NCBI RefSeq assembly: GCF_039555335.1
Contig: NC_092639.1
Coordinates: forward strand, 36,899,291-36,963,290
Direction: 5' to 3'
Source: Amphiura filiformis
Taxonomy: Eukaryota > Echinodermata > Ophiuroidea > Amphilepidida > Amphiuridae
Length of the DNA stretch: 64,000 nt
Of the stretch, positions 47,301 to 52,355 are shown piece after piece. The position numbers and the translations under genes are program-made. Every line of letters begins with the position of its first letter. Positions within the stretch are counted from its first letter, which is position 1. The notes under the pieces were generated by a model. It saw nothing but the letters and a program-made list of their open reading frames with translations, searched no databases and had not been told where the DNA came from.

Positions 47301-48086
47301 ATAATGAAAGGAAAGGTGCAACTGTACACTTGTATTGAAAGGATGAGCTGGGGAGGAATGTGCTATTATTTTATTTTATATACCATAACCACACAGGTAT
47401 AAGCCTACCTTTGGCTATAAGCCCACCCTTGTTTTTCAAAACATTCTGGGAATGAGTGTGCACTCGGGTATAAGCCCAGTAGTAATTTTGACTAAGTTTT
47501 TAAATCAAATCAATGCTTTTCTCTCTCACATTTAAGAACAAGTATAAAAGAATATCAGTTGATAATTAACATTCTATACTTTAAAAAAAATTGATATAGA
47601 TGATAGAAATTACTGGTACTTACACAAATGGAGATGATTGTTCTTATTTTAAAATTCAAGTACTAGCCTGTCTCTGGTTATAATTCCACCCCCATCTAGG
47701 GGGGTGGGCTTATACCCGATGGGTTACGATACTTTAAAAATGTTGTATTTTTAAGTGCAAATAATCAGATGAATATTTGTCCCATTTTATATTGAAAAAT
47801 TATTATGGATAATGTATAAATACCAGTTTCTTTACCAATTTTATTTTCTGGATAATAACCCACCGGAGTCTGGTCCTAAGTCCAGAGACCTCAGAGAATT
47901 GTTTGATGCCTACACAAGACAAGGAGATATGCAGCTCAAGAAATACTTCCCAAGACACCTTCAAAGAGGCATTATAATGAAGTGCTCATCTGACTGCGCT
48001 GGTGCTCTACCAATGAATTATTTCTCTTCTGACTAATATATACTTTGGTTATTTTTCTATTTCAGAAAGAAAACATGAAATCTTGA
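17339..48086 (+). CDS. DDX51: DDX51 homologue, DEAD-box RNA helicase, 14 coding exons
   Basis: Exons: 17339-17361, 31209-32112, 33066-33216, 34432-34577, 35617-35795, 36413-36518, 37744-37895, 38912-38933, 40624-40827, 42209-42324, 43800-43916, 45489-45654, 47164-47298, 48066-48086; total 2442 nt, 813 residues (human about 670; the excess is in the N-terminal low-complexity part). Motifs in order: Q motif (FPVQ, glutamine 361), motif I APTGSGKT 392-399, Ia PTRDLA 425-430, GG 452-453, Ib TPGR 481-484, II DEAD 506-509, III SAT 568-570, IV CFTNT 658-662, [10 protein letters not shown] 711-719, [12 protein letters not shown] 740-749. The start MALFHVNR matches the vertebrate MALF start. DDX51/Dbp6 acts in the nucleolus on large-subunit pre-rRNA; in mammals it helps release U8 snoRNA and process the 28S 3' end. 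All junctions are GT-AG and phases agree, so the gene looks intact. Confidence 0.93.
17451..18637. mobile_element. TIR-bounded element containing a LINE fragment, DDX51 intron 1
   Basis: The 24-base arm at 17451-17474 (AGAGAAGATGTAATAAAGAG and four more) recurs perfectly inverted at 18614-18637. Some similarity (TATA..C) extends outward. The 1.2-kb interior includes the reverse-strand LINE 3' fragment at 17715-18200. It starts 90 bp after DDX51 exon 1. No target duplication is visible. Confidence 0.6.
17715..18200 (-). pseudogene. LINE 3' fragment (end of reverse transcriptase ORF), frameshifted
   Basis: Reverse-strand translation gives [20 protein letters not shown]...WTDL and, after a frame change, [20 protein letters not shown]...[10 protein letters not shown], the usual C-terminal tail after the RT domain of CR1/Jockey-like LINEs. 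The 3' end has a hexamer tail (GATCCA repeated, about 17718-17735). The catalytic RT core is missing, so this is a 5'-truncated dead copy. Confidence 0.75.
18640..22225. other. DDX51 intron 1, largely featureless part
   Basis: No gene, tRNA or clear TIR element recognised. 19380-19500 is rich in CGCGTGT/ACACGCG motifs and shares an inverted segment (TACAGTACCTGACGCGTGTA) with about 28305-28345. 20090-20180 is a GC-rich island-like patch with many CG steps. 21790-21840 holds GGGA and GAGA runs. Confidence 0.45.
22226..22665 (+). mobile_element. Helitron-like element with tandem units, truncated copy 2
   Basis: Three units with ATGGGCATGAAACTTGGTGG and GGTCATCTGAGGTCAAATTA match the array at 12370-13030. 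The end (GAGAACCGCC...CCGCCTAGTATTT, about 22611-22652) again finishes in CTAGT, as in copy 1. The 5' part is missing. Confidence 0.6.
22725..24860 (+). repeat. Large tandem repeat, ~700-bp unit, three copies and a partial
   Basis: Landmarks recur in order: 'aagggtcactagggtca' near 22763, 23467, 24205 and 24778; GTATCACACTGGTGCTCCTT; ATGATGGATGATTGC; ACTATCACTTAGTGCCATTC; ending in C-runs with 'gcctgccaaaa'. Spacings are about 704, 738 and 573. Each unit contains the GTGCAATTATTATGAGC motif of the 15168 family. Open frames here are by-products. Confidence 0.75.
24861..25615. other. DDX51 intron 1, no feature recognised
   Basis: Non-repetitive-looking AT-rich to mixed sequence. No coding signal with splice sites was found. 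Confidence 0.4.
25616..26480. repeat. Direct repeat pair with C-rich GCCAAAAAT motifs
   Basis: A block of about 170 bp at 25685-25860 (TCGAAGTTGTCACAAAA, ACATGGCCTGGGTTAAATTT-like, ATCAATGGTCCCCGGGG) recurs at 26298-26470. The stretch opens with the GGGGCTGTGCAATAATTT terminus at about 25621. Between lie multiple 'gccaaaaatcgcttgcccccc' relatives. Confidence 0.65.
26481..28454. other. DDX51 intron 1, no gene recognised
   Basis: Reverse open frames of 130 and 150 codons (26397-26789, 27290-27742) have no recognisable domain and no flanking splice logic. 28140-28340 carries ACACGC/GCGTGT motifs partly inverted relative to 19380-19500. Confidence 0.4.
28530..30054 (-). mobile_element. 5'-truncated CR1/Jockey-like LINE with 18-bp target duplication
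   Basis: On the reverse strand it encodes RT parts: [15 protein letters not shown], the motif A block [15 protein letters not shown], then after a frame shift [19 protein letters not shown] and the catalytic FADD, and the C-terminal [17 protein letters not shown] region. No endonuclease is left. The insertion is bracketed by GATGAGAGACTCGCACAT at 28512-28529 and 30055-30072, the mark of target-primed reverse transcription. The 3' end has a (GAACCA) hexamer tail. A frameshift near 29680 and a nested insertion (28969-29142) show it is dead. Confidence 0.88.
28969..29142 (-). mobile_element. Short retroposon nested in the LINE
   Basis: Removing this block restores the expected LINE reading AVQN-RAARF across the junction. 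It ends, on the reverse strand, with AATAAA and an A-rich tail (T-run at 28965-28983), and ATTTT is found on both sides, consistent with a short duplication. It may be the 3' end of another LINE or a SINE. Confidence 0.7.
30475..30697 (-). mobile_element. tRNA-derived SINE
   Basis: On the reverse strand the head reads GAGAGCGTGGCCTAGCGGTT with box A TGGCCTAGCGG (30680-30690) and box B GGTTCGAATCC (30636-30646), spaced as in a pol III tRNA promoter. A non-tRNA body follows (CCTTGAGCAAGGCACTTCAC). It sits inside repeat B. It is not a real tRNA gene, since the body after the T arm does not close an acceptor stem. Confidence 0.8.
31209..32112 (+). CDS. DDX51: DDX51 coding exon 2 (charged N-terminal region)
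   Basis: From acceptor TTTTAG (ends 31208) to donor GTAAGT at 32113. It encodes residues 8-309: a short conserved helix ([19 protein letters not shown]), a lysine-rich disordered part with nuclear-signal-like clusters ([12 protein letters not shown] around residue 208), then a strongly acidic tract (about 225-300). Such a basic/acidic disordered N terminus is usual for nucleolar helicases. The acceptor is only about 70 bp from the edge of repeat B. Confidence 0.93.
32113..33065 (+). other. DDX51 intron 2: dispersed repeat and telomere-like tract
   Basis: 32505-32795 is an inverted copy of 52830-53090 (ACATTATAATTGTAGGTGTT; TCAAATTAGGACAGGCAATT). 32835-32860 is a GA run. 32895-32980 is degenerate TTAGGG/TTAGGA, followed by 'ttacataaaataattacatgaagga', the same right flank as at 52325-52352. 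Confidence 0.6.
33066..33216 (+). CDS. DDX51: DDX51 coding exon 3
   Basis: Acceptor ATAG ends 33065 and donor GTAAGT begins 33217. It encodes [20 protein letters not shown] and on to ITHLFP, the pre-helicase segment and first part of the Q motif, ending in phase 1. Confidence 0.93.
33240..33464. mobile_element. MITE with TTTCACTAAAC ends
   Basis: GGGTCCATTTCACTAAAC (33241-33258) is mirrored by GTTTAGTGAAATGTGCTCC-like sequence (about 33446-33464). Further inner inverted pairs (GTAAAGTTACG with its inverse; TTATGAC with GTCATAA) make most of the 225 bp foldable. It starts about 25 bp after the exon 3 donor of DDX51. Confidence 0.65.
33560..33622. repeat. Tandem duplication of ~32 bp
   Basis: The unit CATCCTTGTGGAG(T/C)GCATGTGGCCCATGGGCCA occurs twice in succession with one difference. 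Noncoding, DDX51 intron 3. Confidence 0.8.
33840..34320 (+). pseudogene. LINE 3' fragment in DDX51 intron 3
   Basis: Translations give [18 protein letters not shown] and, in another frame, [19 protein letters not shown]...[10 protein letters not shown] followed by a stop. This is the usual C-terminal end of CR1/L2-type RT ORFs. The 3' end is an (ATT) microsatellite (34308-34320). Frame shifts make it dead. Confidence 0.8.
34432..34577 (+). CDS. DDX51: DDX51 coding exon 4 (Q motif, Walker A)
   Basis: Acceptor TTACAG, donor GTAATT. It encodes [12 protein letters not shown] ... [20 protein letters not shown] and FAVPIVQ. The phosphate-binding loop is complete. Confidence 0.95.
34845..34930 (-). 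repeat. tRNA-like SINE head fragment
   Basis: On the reverse strand GAGAGTGTAGCCTAATGGTT (box A TAGCCTAATGG) is followed about 30 bases on by CTGGGTTCACTTCCCGGCAA (box B GGTTCACTTCC). No clear body follows. DDX51 intron 4. Confidence 0.6.
35020..35190 (-). repeat. Telomere-like CCTAA tract
   Basis: Degenerate CCCTAA/CCTAAC units in DDX51 intron 4, continuing after the SINE at 35505-35550. The SINE therefore seems to have landed inside the tract. Confidence 0.6.
35192..35503 (-). mobile_element. tRNA-derived SINE inside a CCTAA tract
   Basis: The reverse strand begins GGAGCACGGTGGCCTAGCGG (box A, 35480-35490), with box B GGTTCGAGCCC (about 35437-35447), then a body sharing 'ccttgagtaaggcact' with the 30475-30697 SINE. 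The two are related but not identical subfamilies. Confidence 0.8.
35617..35795 (+). CDS. DDX51: DDX51 coding exon 5 (motif Ia, GG)
   Basis: Acceptor TTGCAG, donor GTAGGT. It encodes [30 protein letters not shown], then [16 protein letters not shown]. Ends in phase 2. Confidence 0.95.
35796..36412 (+). other. DDX51 intron 5
   Basis: No gene recognised. Near 36030-36065 and 36185-36215 lie inverted 'gtctaactatggag' / 'ctccatagttagac' motifs around a 'ggtctaac' theme, possibly a small MITE (about 36000-36220). Confidence 0.5.
36413..36518 (+). CDS. DDX51: DDX51 coding exon 6 (motif Ib)
   Basis: Acceptor TTGCAG, donor GTAAGT. It encodes [36 protein letters not shown]. Ends in phase 0 just before the DEAD box. 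Confidence 0.95.
36598..36800. repeat. Dispersed repeat shared with 46000-46375
   Basis: Shared landmarks are ATTGATATAGAAT, ACGTGAGCGTAAGTTGGGA / ATGTGAGCATAAGTTGGGA, TTTATTGATG, and the end AGCCGAACAAA...AGCTTTA-like. Both are in DDX51 introns, same orientation. Confidence 0.6.
37270..37450. repeat. Hairpin-forming inverted repeat
   Basis: GAGCAGGAAAACC...CTTGAACATGTTTAAG is mirrored by CTTAAACATGTTCAGAGG...GGTTTTTCCTGAACAA. Arms are about 55 bp, DDX51 intron 6. Confidence 0.65.
37744..37895 (+). CDS. DDX51: DDX51 coding exon 7 (DEAD box)
   Basis: Acceptor TTTCAG, donor GTATGG. It encodes [20 protein letters not shown] and a less conserved insert ending PKPGPVTLA plus AG. The catalytic DEAD is intact. 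Confidence 0.95.
37896..38911 (+). other. DDX51 intron 7
   Basis: No gene recognised. 38155-38260 is unusually CG-rich (GTCCGTCCGTCCCGCTGTCC, then CGCGTGCGCG). The rest is AT-rich. Acceptor TTTTATTTTCAG. Confidence 0.45.
38912..38933 (+). CDS. DDX51: DDX51 coding exon 8, 22-nt microexon
   Basis: CTGTTCACAGTTGCAGCAAC followed by CA, between TTTTCAG and GTAAGT. Joined to the AG of exon 7 it gives SCSQLQQP, which continues directly into [10 protein letters not shown] of exon 9. The human protein has a comparable CCPQMP stretch before its [10 protein letters not shown]. Without these 22 nt the reading frame would break, so the exon is required. Confidence 0.88.
39743..40132. mobile_element. CACTA-like (EnSpm) MITE, 390 bp
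   Basis: Ends CACTGTAAAAA and TTTTTACAGTG are inverted, with inner inverted matches (GTATTGGACAAACCACCTCG and CGAGGTGGTTTGACCAATAC). The 3-bp ATA occurs directly outside both ends (39740-39742, 40133-40135). CACTG ends with a 3-bp duplication are typical of CACTA elements. DDX51 intron 8. Confidence 0.8.
40624..40827 (+). CDS. DDX51: DDX51 coding exon 9 (motif III SAT)
   Basis: Acceptor TTCACAG, donor GTAAGA. It encodes [20 protein letters not shown], then a variable glutamine-rich loop ([11 protein letters not shown]) and [10 protein letters not shown] leading into RecA domain 2. Confidence 0.95.
40931..41524. mobile_element. TIR element, AAGGGCCCAACTCC family, copy 2
   Basis: Starts CAATTGAATACCTGAGTGGA and ends with the inverse (...TCAGGTATTCAATTG). 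Inverted-orientation homologue of 10700-11503 without its nested insertion. DDX51 intron 9. Confidence 0.8.
41779..41868 (+). pseudogene. Small LINE reverse-transcriptase fragment
   Basis: Thirty codons encode [20 protein letters not shown] and KI, an unmistakable RT motif A (D-L-x-K-A-F-D-T-V-D-H). The frame ends soon after, and no flanking RT motifs remain. DDX51 intron 9. Confidence 0.8.
42209..42324 (+). CDS. DDX51: DDX51 coding exon 10 (motif IV)
   Basis: Acceptor TTTCAG, donor GTGATT. It encodes [20 protein letters not shown], then [15 protein letters not shown]. Ends in phase 2. Confidence 0.94.
42343..42475 (+). repeat. Purine-rich GGGAGG/AAACCAG tandem tract
   Basis: Runs of GGGAGGGAGG and GGAGGAAACCAG repeat about ten times with variation in DDX51 intron 10. 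The strand is almost pure purine. Confidence 0.75.
42455..42839. mobile_element. TIR element with AGAGACAGAATTAAA ends
   Basis: AGAGACAGAATTAAAGAAAG and inner ACTAGTTTGCGTCTGACG are mirrored by CGTCTGACGAAAACTAGTC and TTTTTAATTCTGTCTCT. About 385 bp. No duplication I can fix with confidence. DDX51 intron 10. Confidence 0.7.
43488..43740. mobile_element. TA-flanked MITE, TGTGATGCGATCA family, copy 1
   Basis: TGTGATGCGATCAAGCAAAA...and its inverse ending GATCGCATCACA, bounded by TA on both sides. 253 bp, ending 59 bp before DDX51 exon 11. A relative lies at 58854-59079. Confidence 0.8.
43800..43916 (+). CDS. DDX51: DDX51 coding exon 11
   Basis: Acceptor TTGACAG, donor GTAAGT. It encodes [20 protein letters not shown] and [18 protein letters not shown], the RecA2 segment before motif V. 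Ends two bases into a leucine codon. Confidence 0.94.
44803..45309. mobile_element. Tc1/mariner-like MITE, 507 bp
   Basis: CAGTAAGCCAAAAAATTAAG (then GTACCAGTT) and its exact inverse end at 45309. TA lies on both sides (44801-44802, 45310-45311). DDX51 intron 11. No transposase frame. Confidence 0.85.
45489..45654 (+). CDS. DDX51: DDX51 coding exon 12 (motifs V and VI)
   Basis: Acceptor TTCCAG, donor GTAAGT. It encodes [20 protein letters not shown] then [20 protein letters not shown]. The arginine finger region is intact. Confidence 0.95.
45711..45894. mobile_element. MITE, CCAGTTGAAATCC family, copy 1
   Basis: Left GGGCACTCCAGTTGAAATCC and right GGATTTCAACTGGAATAGCC are inverse. Inner inverted parts include CATTTGAAAT. 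Related copies are at 57600-57791 and 60196-60424. DDX51 intron 12. Confidence 0.75.
46376..47163 (+). other. Rest of DDX51 intron 12
   Basis: 46760-46800 (TTGCAGGTAGACCTGTGATG) and 46880-46912 (CATCTCAGGTCTACCCGCA) form an imperfect inverted pair. No coding signal before the exon 13 acceptor. Confidence 0.4.
47164..47298 (+). CDS. DDX51: DDX51 coding exon 13
   Basis: Acceptor TCAAAG, donor GTATAA. It encodes [20 protein letters not shown], then [20 protein letters not shown], the conserved C-terminal extension of DDX51. Confidence 0.93.
47825..48036 (+). other. Unidentified coding-like segment in the last DDX51 intron
   Basis: The open frame includes [40 protein letters not shown] and a stop at 48034-48036, just 29 bases before the terminal exon. 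Its amino-acid make-up (charged, E/K/R/L mix, few repeats) is more protein-like than neighbouring frames, but I recognise no family. It could be an alternative exon, a captured gene fragment or chance. An upstream AG (47824-47825) could act as acceptor. Confidence 0.3.
48066..48086 (+). CDS. DDX51: DDX51 coding exon 14 (terminal)
   Basis: After acceptor ATTTCAG it encodes KENMKS and stop TGA, matching the short charged tail of vertebrate DDX51. A good branch-point-like CTGACTAAT and a pyrimidine-rich tract precede it. It is short, so confidence is lower than for the other exons. Confidence 0.78.
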   Translation, partial: KENMKS

Positions 48087-49148
48087 GTGAAGTACTTGGA
48101 CACTACTGCCTGTCTTACAGAGTCTCTGATTGGTTAACTACATAATATAATCATCTGAGTAACCAATCGAAATAAGCTGTTAGATCTCTCAGCAATTTTA
48201 AGCTTATACCATTCTTAACCATTATCTCTGATTGGCTACCATGTCTTTGTAACCAATCAATAGTTCTAAGACTTCCAATTCAGCTGGAAGTGTCATCAGA
48301 TGAAAGGAAACCAATAGACTAAATTAAAACATGAAGCAGTACTATTTAAAATGCCTTATTATTATAGTGCTGGTGCCATTCTGGGGCTACAGGAAATATT
48401 TTATTACTTCCATGGTCTGGGTACACGCTGGTGATCGGCGATTGCGTAGAAGTGGCAAGGTATCCTCCCCTTCTACGTGGCAATGACCAATGGGTCAACT
48501 GTCTTGTTGTCAAGACCATTGATCAGCCAATCAGCGTGATTGCTTATCACCTCTCTGTTTACACCTGTGTACGCTCGGCGCACAGCACAGACGGGAGGTA
48601 ATAAAAATTAACTTTAATTTTTGCCAGCCTTGAGTTTGGTAAGTGCTATACTTCATTTCACTTCACTGGCAGAGTCTGTTTCTGTTTTTCTACTGACCCT
48701 CTGAGATTGTAAAGCTTCCCTTTGCCCAGTAAAAACTATTGAATTAGTCTCAACTGTGGTATACCACATTCTCGACTAATTTGACAGTTTTTTGATGATA
48801 TCTTCCAAAATACACGGATTTGGAACTCCTAATTTCAATACCTTGATGTTCGCTATGGGCTCCCTTGACATAACTGGAATTTTAGACACAAACTAAAAGT
48901 GCCCTCCCATAAAAATCCCACCAGCAAATTAAGGCACATACCCTTAATTCTTGTTGGGATTTTTAGAGGAGGGAGCTCTCTATTTGTACATGAAATTTAC
49001 TCCAAGGCAAAGGAGCCCAGGTGCGCCATTAGGCAGTATGTTAATGAGAAAAATCATTTGGTATCAATTAATTACAAGAATATCATTAATGAAAAACTGT
49101 AGACTACCAGTATCACAATTTATAAATGTCAGTAATTTGGACTAATTC
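48087..49148 (+). other. DDX51 3' UTR and flank
   Basis: Repeated 'gattggttaac/aaccaatc' motifs (48130-48260) can pair with each other. 48440-48560 resembles, inverted, 59330-59500 (CTTGTTGTCAAGACCATTGA; TGATCAACGGTCATGACAAC), hinting at another dispersed repeat. No gene. Confidence 0.45.
48600..48605 (+). terminator. Candidate DDX51 polyadenylation signal AATAAA
   Basis: First canonical AATAAA after the stop (about 510 nt downstream). A variant AATAAG occurs earlier, near 48170. Which one is used cannot be told from sequence. Confidence 0.35.
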
Positions 49149-49150
49149 TA

Positions 49151-49754
49151 CACTAAGCCAAAAAAAGAAACTTATAATTTTTCACAAGGTCATATCTTAA
49201 AATCCTCTCCATAAAAATGAACAAAAATTGCACACAGGATTACTTCAATACTCTACTCTAAACACTGGTCAGTAACCAAACAGTTATCCAACTGACACAA
49301 CAGCAAAATGCACTGACATGCAACACCTTCCTGGACCACATTCACAGCGCAACAGATTTCTTTGGCTGGATTCCAATTATTCGCCTGTACATGAACAAAA
49401 ATTACACACAAGATTACTTCAATACTCTACTCTAAACACATGTCAGTAACCAAGCAGTTGTCCAACTGACACAACAGTAAAATGCACTGACACAGAACAG
49501 CTTCCGGGATCACATTCACAAGCGAATAATTGGAACCCAGTCAAAGAAATCTGTTGCGCTGTGAATGTGGTCCAGGTGTTGCATGTCAGTGCATTTTTGC
49601 TGTTGTTGTGTCAGTTGGACAACTGCATAGTTACTGACATGTGTTTAGAATACAGTATTGAGGCAATCTTGTGTGTAATTTTGGTTAATTTTGATAGACA
49701 GGATTTTAAGTTATGACCTTGTGAAAAATTATAAGTTTCTTTTTTGGCTCAGTG
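49151..49754. mobile_element. Tc1/mariner-like long-arm palindromic element, 604 bp
   Basis: CACTAAGCCAAAAAAAGAAA...and the inverse ending TTTTTTGGCTCAGTG, with TA on each side. The arms extend inward for roughly 200 bp (ATGCACTGACATGCAACACC and its inverse). No transposase. Confidence 0.85.
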
Positions 49755-50269
49755 TATTTTCAAATATATTGGGTCACCTTCCTTTAATATTAAGAGAGAT
49801 ATGTCATTAAAGTCACTAACGGGATCAAAAAAATAGAATATTGTCTGAGGTCACTTAAAAAGAGTTGATCAGGAGAATGCCTTTAAGGTTGGTCTTAACC
49901 CTGGAATTATGGAAACTTGGACCTCACAGCTGCTAAATTATTGGTCTAAAGTATGTAAAAGTACACTATTTAGAATAGCAAAGACTTGATGAATCCATCT
50001 GCGAGGTCAAATTTGGGCAGAAATGCTCAGTCTTGGAGAAAATCCCCATGTTTTTTTTATTTTTAGGCAAAATAACAAAAAAAAACCTTGAGTAAAAATG
50101 TTTTTTATTAATTAAAAAAAATTAGATGTAAAACATGTATCCAGAACTGGTGTTTATATTTATAATTTTTATCCACTTCACCTAAAAATTTTTCGCAAAA
50201 TTGAGCATTTTCATCCATTTTGGTGAAAATTTTTCAAAGTCGGTCAAAATTCAAAACAATTAAAAAATA

Positions 50270-51045
50270 AACTAGAGCGGTTACTGCACCATAGCTGAAC
50301 CATGGGGCTTTGGCAGTATATTGTGGGACATGTGTATATATATCACCCCTTAATGACCTTAAATGAATATTAAATTATTTTAAACATGAGGATCATTGCA
50401 TTTAAATTTCAGCTCAATTGGAGCATTTTGAAAATTTGACCTTTGACCCCTTTATGACCCCTTAATGACCTTAAATGAATATTAAATTATTTTAAACATG
50501 TTTAGAATGTCATAAGGATCATTGCATTTAAATTTCAGCTCAATTGAACCATTTTGAAAACTTGACCTTTGGCCCCTTTATTGACCCCTTAATGACCTTA
50601 AATGAATTTTAAAATATTTTAAACATGTTTAGAATGTCTTAAAGATCATTGCATTTAAATATCAGCTCAATTGGAGCATTTTTGGAAACTTGACCTTTGA
50701 CCCCTTTATGACCCCTTAATGACCTTAAATGAATATTAAAATATTTTAAACATGTTTAGAATGTCATAAGGATCATTGCATATAAATTTCAGCTTAATTG
50801 GAGCATTTTTGGTTAAAATGACCTTTTTTGACCCCTGTGACCCCTTGGATGACCTCTGACGTTACGAAATATTTTTATCATATTCTTCACTTCTTTCTCT
50901 TTCATTTGACACCACTGGGGGGTTCATACCTTCGTGGCATTTAAAGATATGTCCATTTTAGACCAAATGGTTGGTAAGTAAGCAAGTAAGTAAGTAAGGG
51001 ACATACACTAATATAGGCAGATACCATTTCATGGTTCAGCAAAAA
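50270..51045 (+). mobile_element. Element with central ~120-bp tandem units (TGACCCC type)
   Basis: After a unique head (CTAGAGCGGTTACTGCACCA) four units recur at about 50348, 50461, 50588 and 50712, each with CCTTAATGACCTTAAATGAA, TTTAAACATGTTTAGAATGT and ATCATTGCATTTAAATTTCA. The tail includes GTAAGTAAG repeats. The layout parallels the 12015-13516 element, but the sequence is unrelated. Confidence 0.65.
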
Positions 51046-51353
51046 TGAGTTTTTTTAAATAATTAAAAACAAATTTTTGTTTTTGTTTTGGGGTTTTCTC
51101 CAAAACTGAGCACTTTTTCCCAAATTTGACCTCACAGATGGATTTGTCAAGTCTTTGCCATTCTAAATATGTATACATTTATATACTTTAGACCAACAAT
51201 TAGGCATTTAATTAAAAGAACAGGCCAAACTTTAAACCAGAAATATTGACAAAATAGGAGTAAACTGAAATCATCCAGTGGATTTAGAATTCCTTATGCC
51301 CGGGCATAAAGAATATGATGCCCTATCACTCGGGCCCAAATACTGTGAATTAA

Positions 51354-52001
51354 GGGAAGGGGTATGAACGTTTGGAAAGTATTTATTGTGGGACATTAGA
51401 GCACATCAGACATATCGAATTGCATTCTGAATACGAAGAATGGCCTTCTGATATCAAATAATTTTGATTTTTGAAATTCACAATGTAATACACATTTTAT
51501 GGCAAATCATTAAAATTGATATTTTGATATTTAACAGTACTCGAAGTAAACTTTATAAATCTGATGATTTCTACCTAAAGTGTATGTAGGTGGGATGAAA
51601 AGCCGATGATCAATTGAAAATGTTGACCTTTTTGTATTGAAGATATGGATTGTTTTCCCCAAAACACCAAAAAAAATTAGGTCTTTTTGGGAAAAAAAAT
51701 CCATAACTTCACTATGAAAGGTCAAAATTTTCAATTGATCGTCGGCTTTTCCTCCCAGCTACATACACTTTAAGACTATATCATTAAATTTATAAAACTT
51801 ACTTGAGGACTGTTATATCTCCAAATGTGAAAAATATCAAATTTTAATAATTTGTCATAAAATTTGTATTATATCGTGAATTTCATAAAATGAAAATTAT
51901 TTGATATCAGAAAGACATTCTTCGATTCAGAATGCAATTGATAGGTCTGATGTGCTCTCATGTCCCACAAAAATGCTGTCTAAACGCTCATTCCAGTTCC
52001 C
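51354..52001. mobile_element. Full-length palindromic element with TTAA duplication, copy 2
   Basis: Same sequence as 15787-16445 with scattered differences, flanked by TTAA at 51350-51353 and 52002-52005. Centre near 51680. Copy 1 and copy 2 keep nearly the same length (659 and 648). Confidence 0.85.
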
Positions 52002-52199
52002 TTAATACCGTAAAGATTCGCTTAAGGGTGCAATTTGGCTCCTTTAAGTAAATTTCATGTACAAATACAGAGCATTAAGGTTCTGTGCCCTTATTTGCTG
52101 GTGGGAATTTTACGGAGGGCAAGCCAAAAATTCCACTAATGTCAACAGAGCCCATAGAACCATTAGGCGAACATTTACCTTTGTTCAGAAAGTTTGGTT

Positions 52200-52355
52200 A
52201 TTCCTTCATGTAATTTTACACGAAATTAGGGTTAGGGTTAGGGTTAAGGTTAGGGTTAGTTTAGGGTTAGGATTAGGGTTAGGATTAGGGTTAGGATTAG
52301 GGTTAGGATTAGGCTTAGGATTAGCTTACACGAAATAATTACATGAAGGATCGAC
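52200..52355. repeat. Telomere-like TTAGGG tract with inverted flanks
   Basis: About 16 TTAGGG/TTAGGA units (52226-52325), bordered by CCTTCATGTAATTTTACACG on the left and the near-inverse CACGAAATAATTACATGAAGG on the right. The same right border follows the tract at 32895-32980, so the tract travels as part of a mobile unit rather than marking an old chromosome end. Confidence 0.7.
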
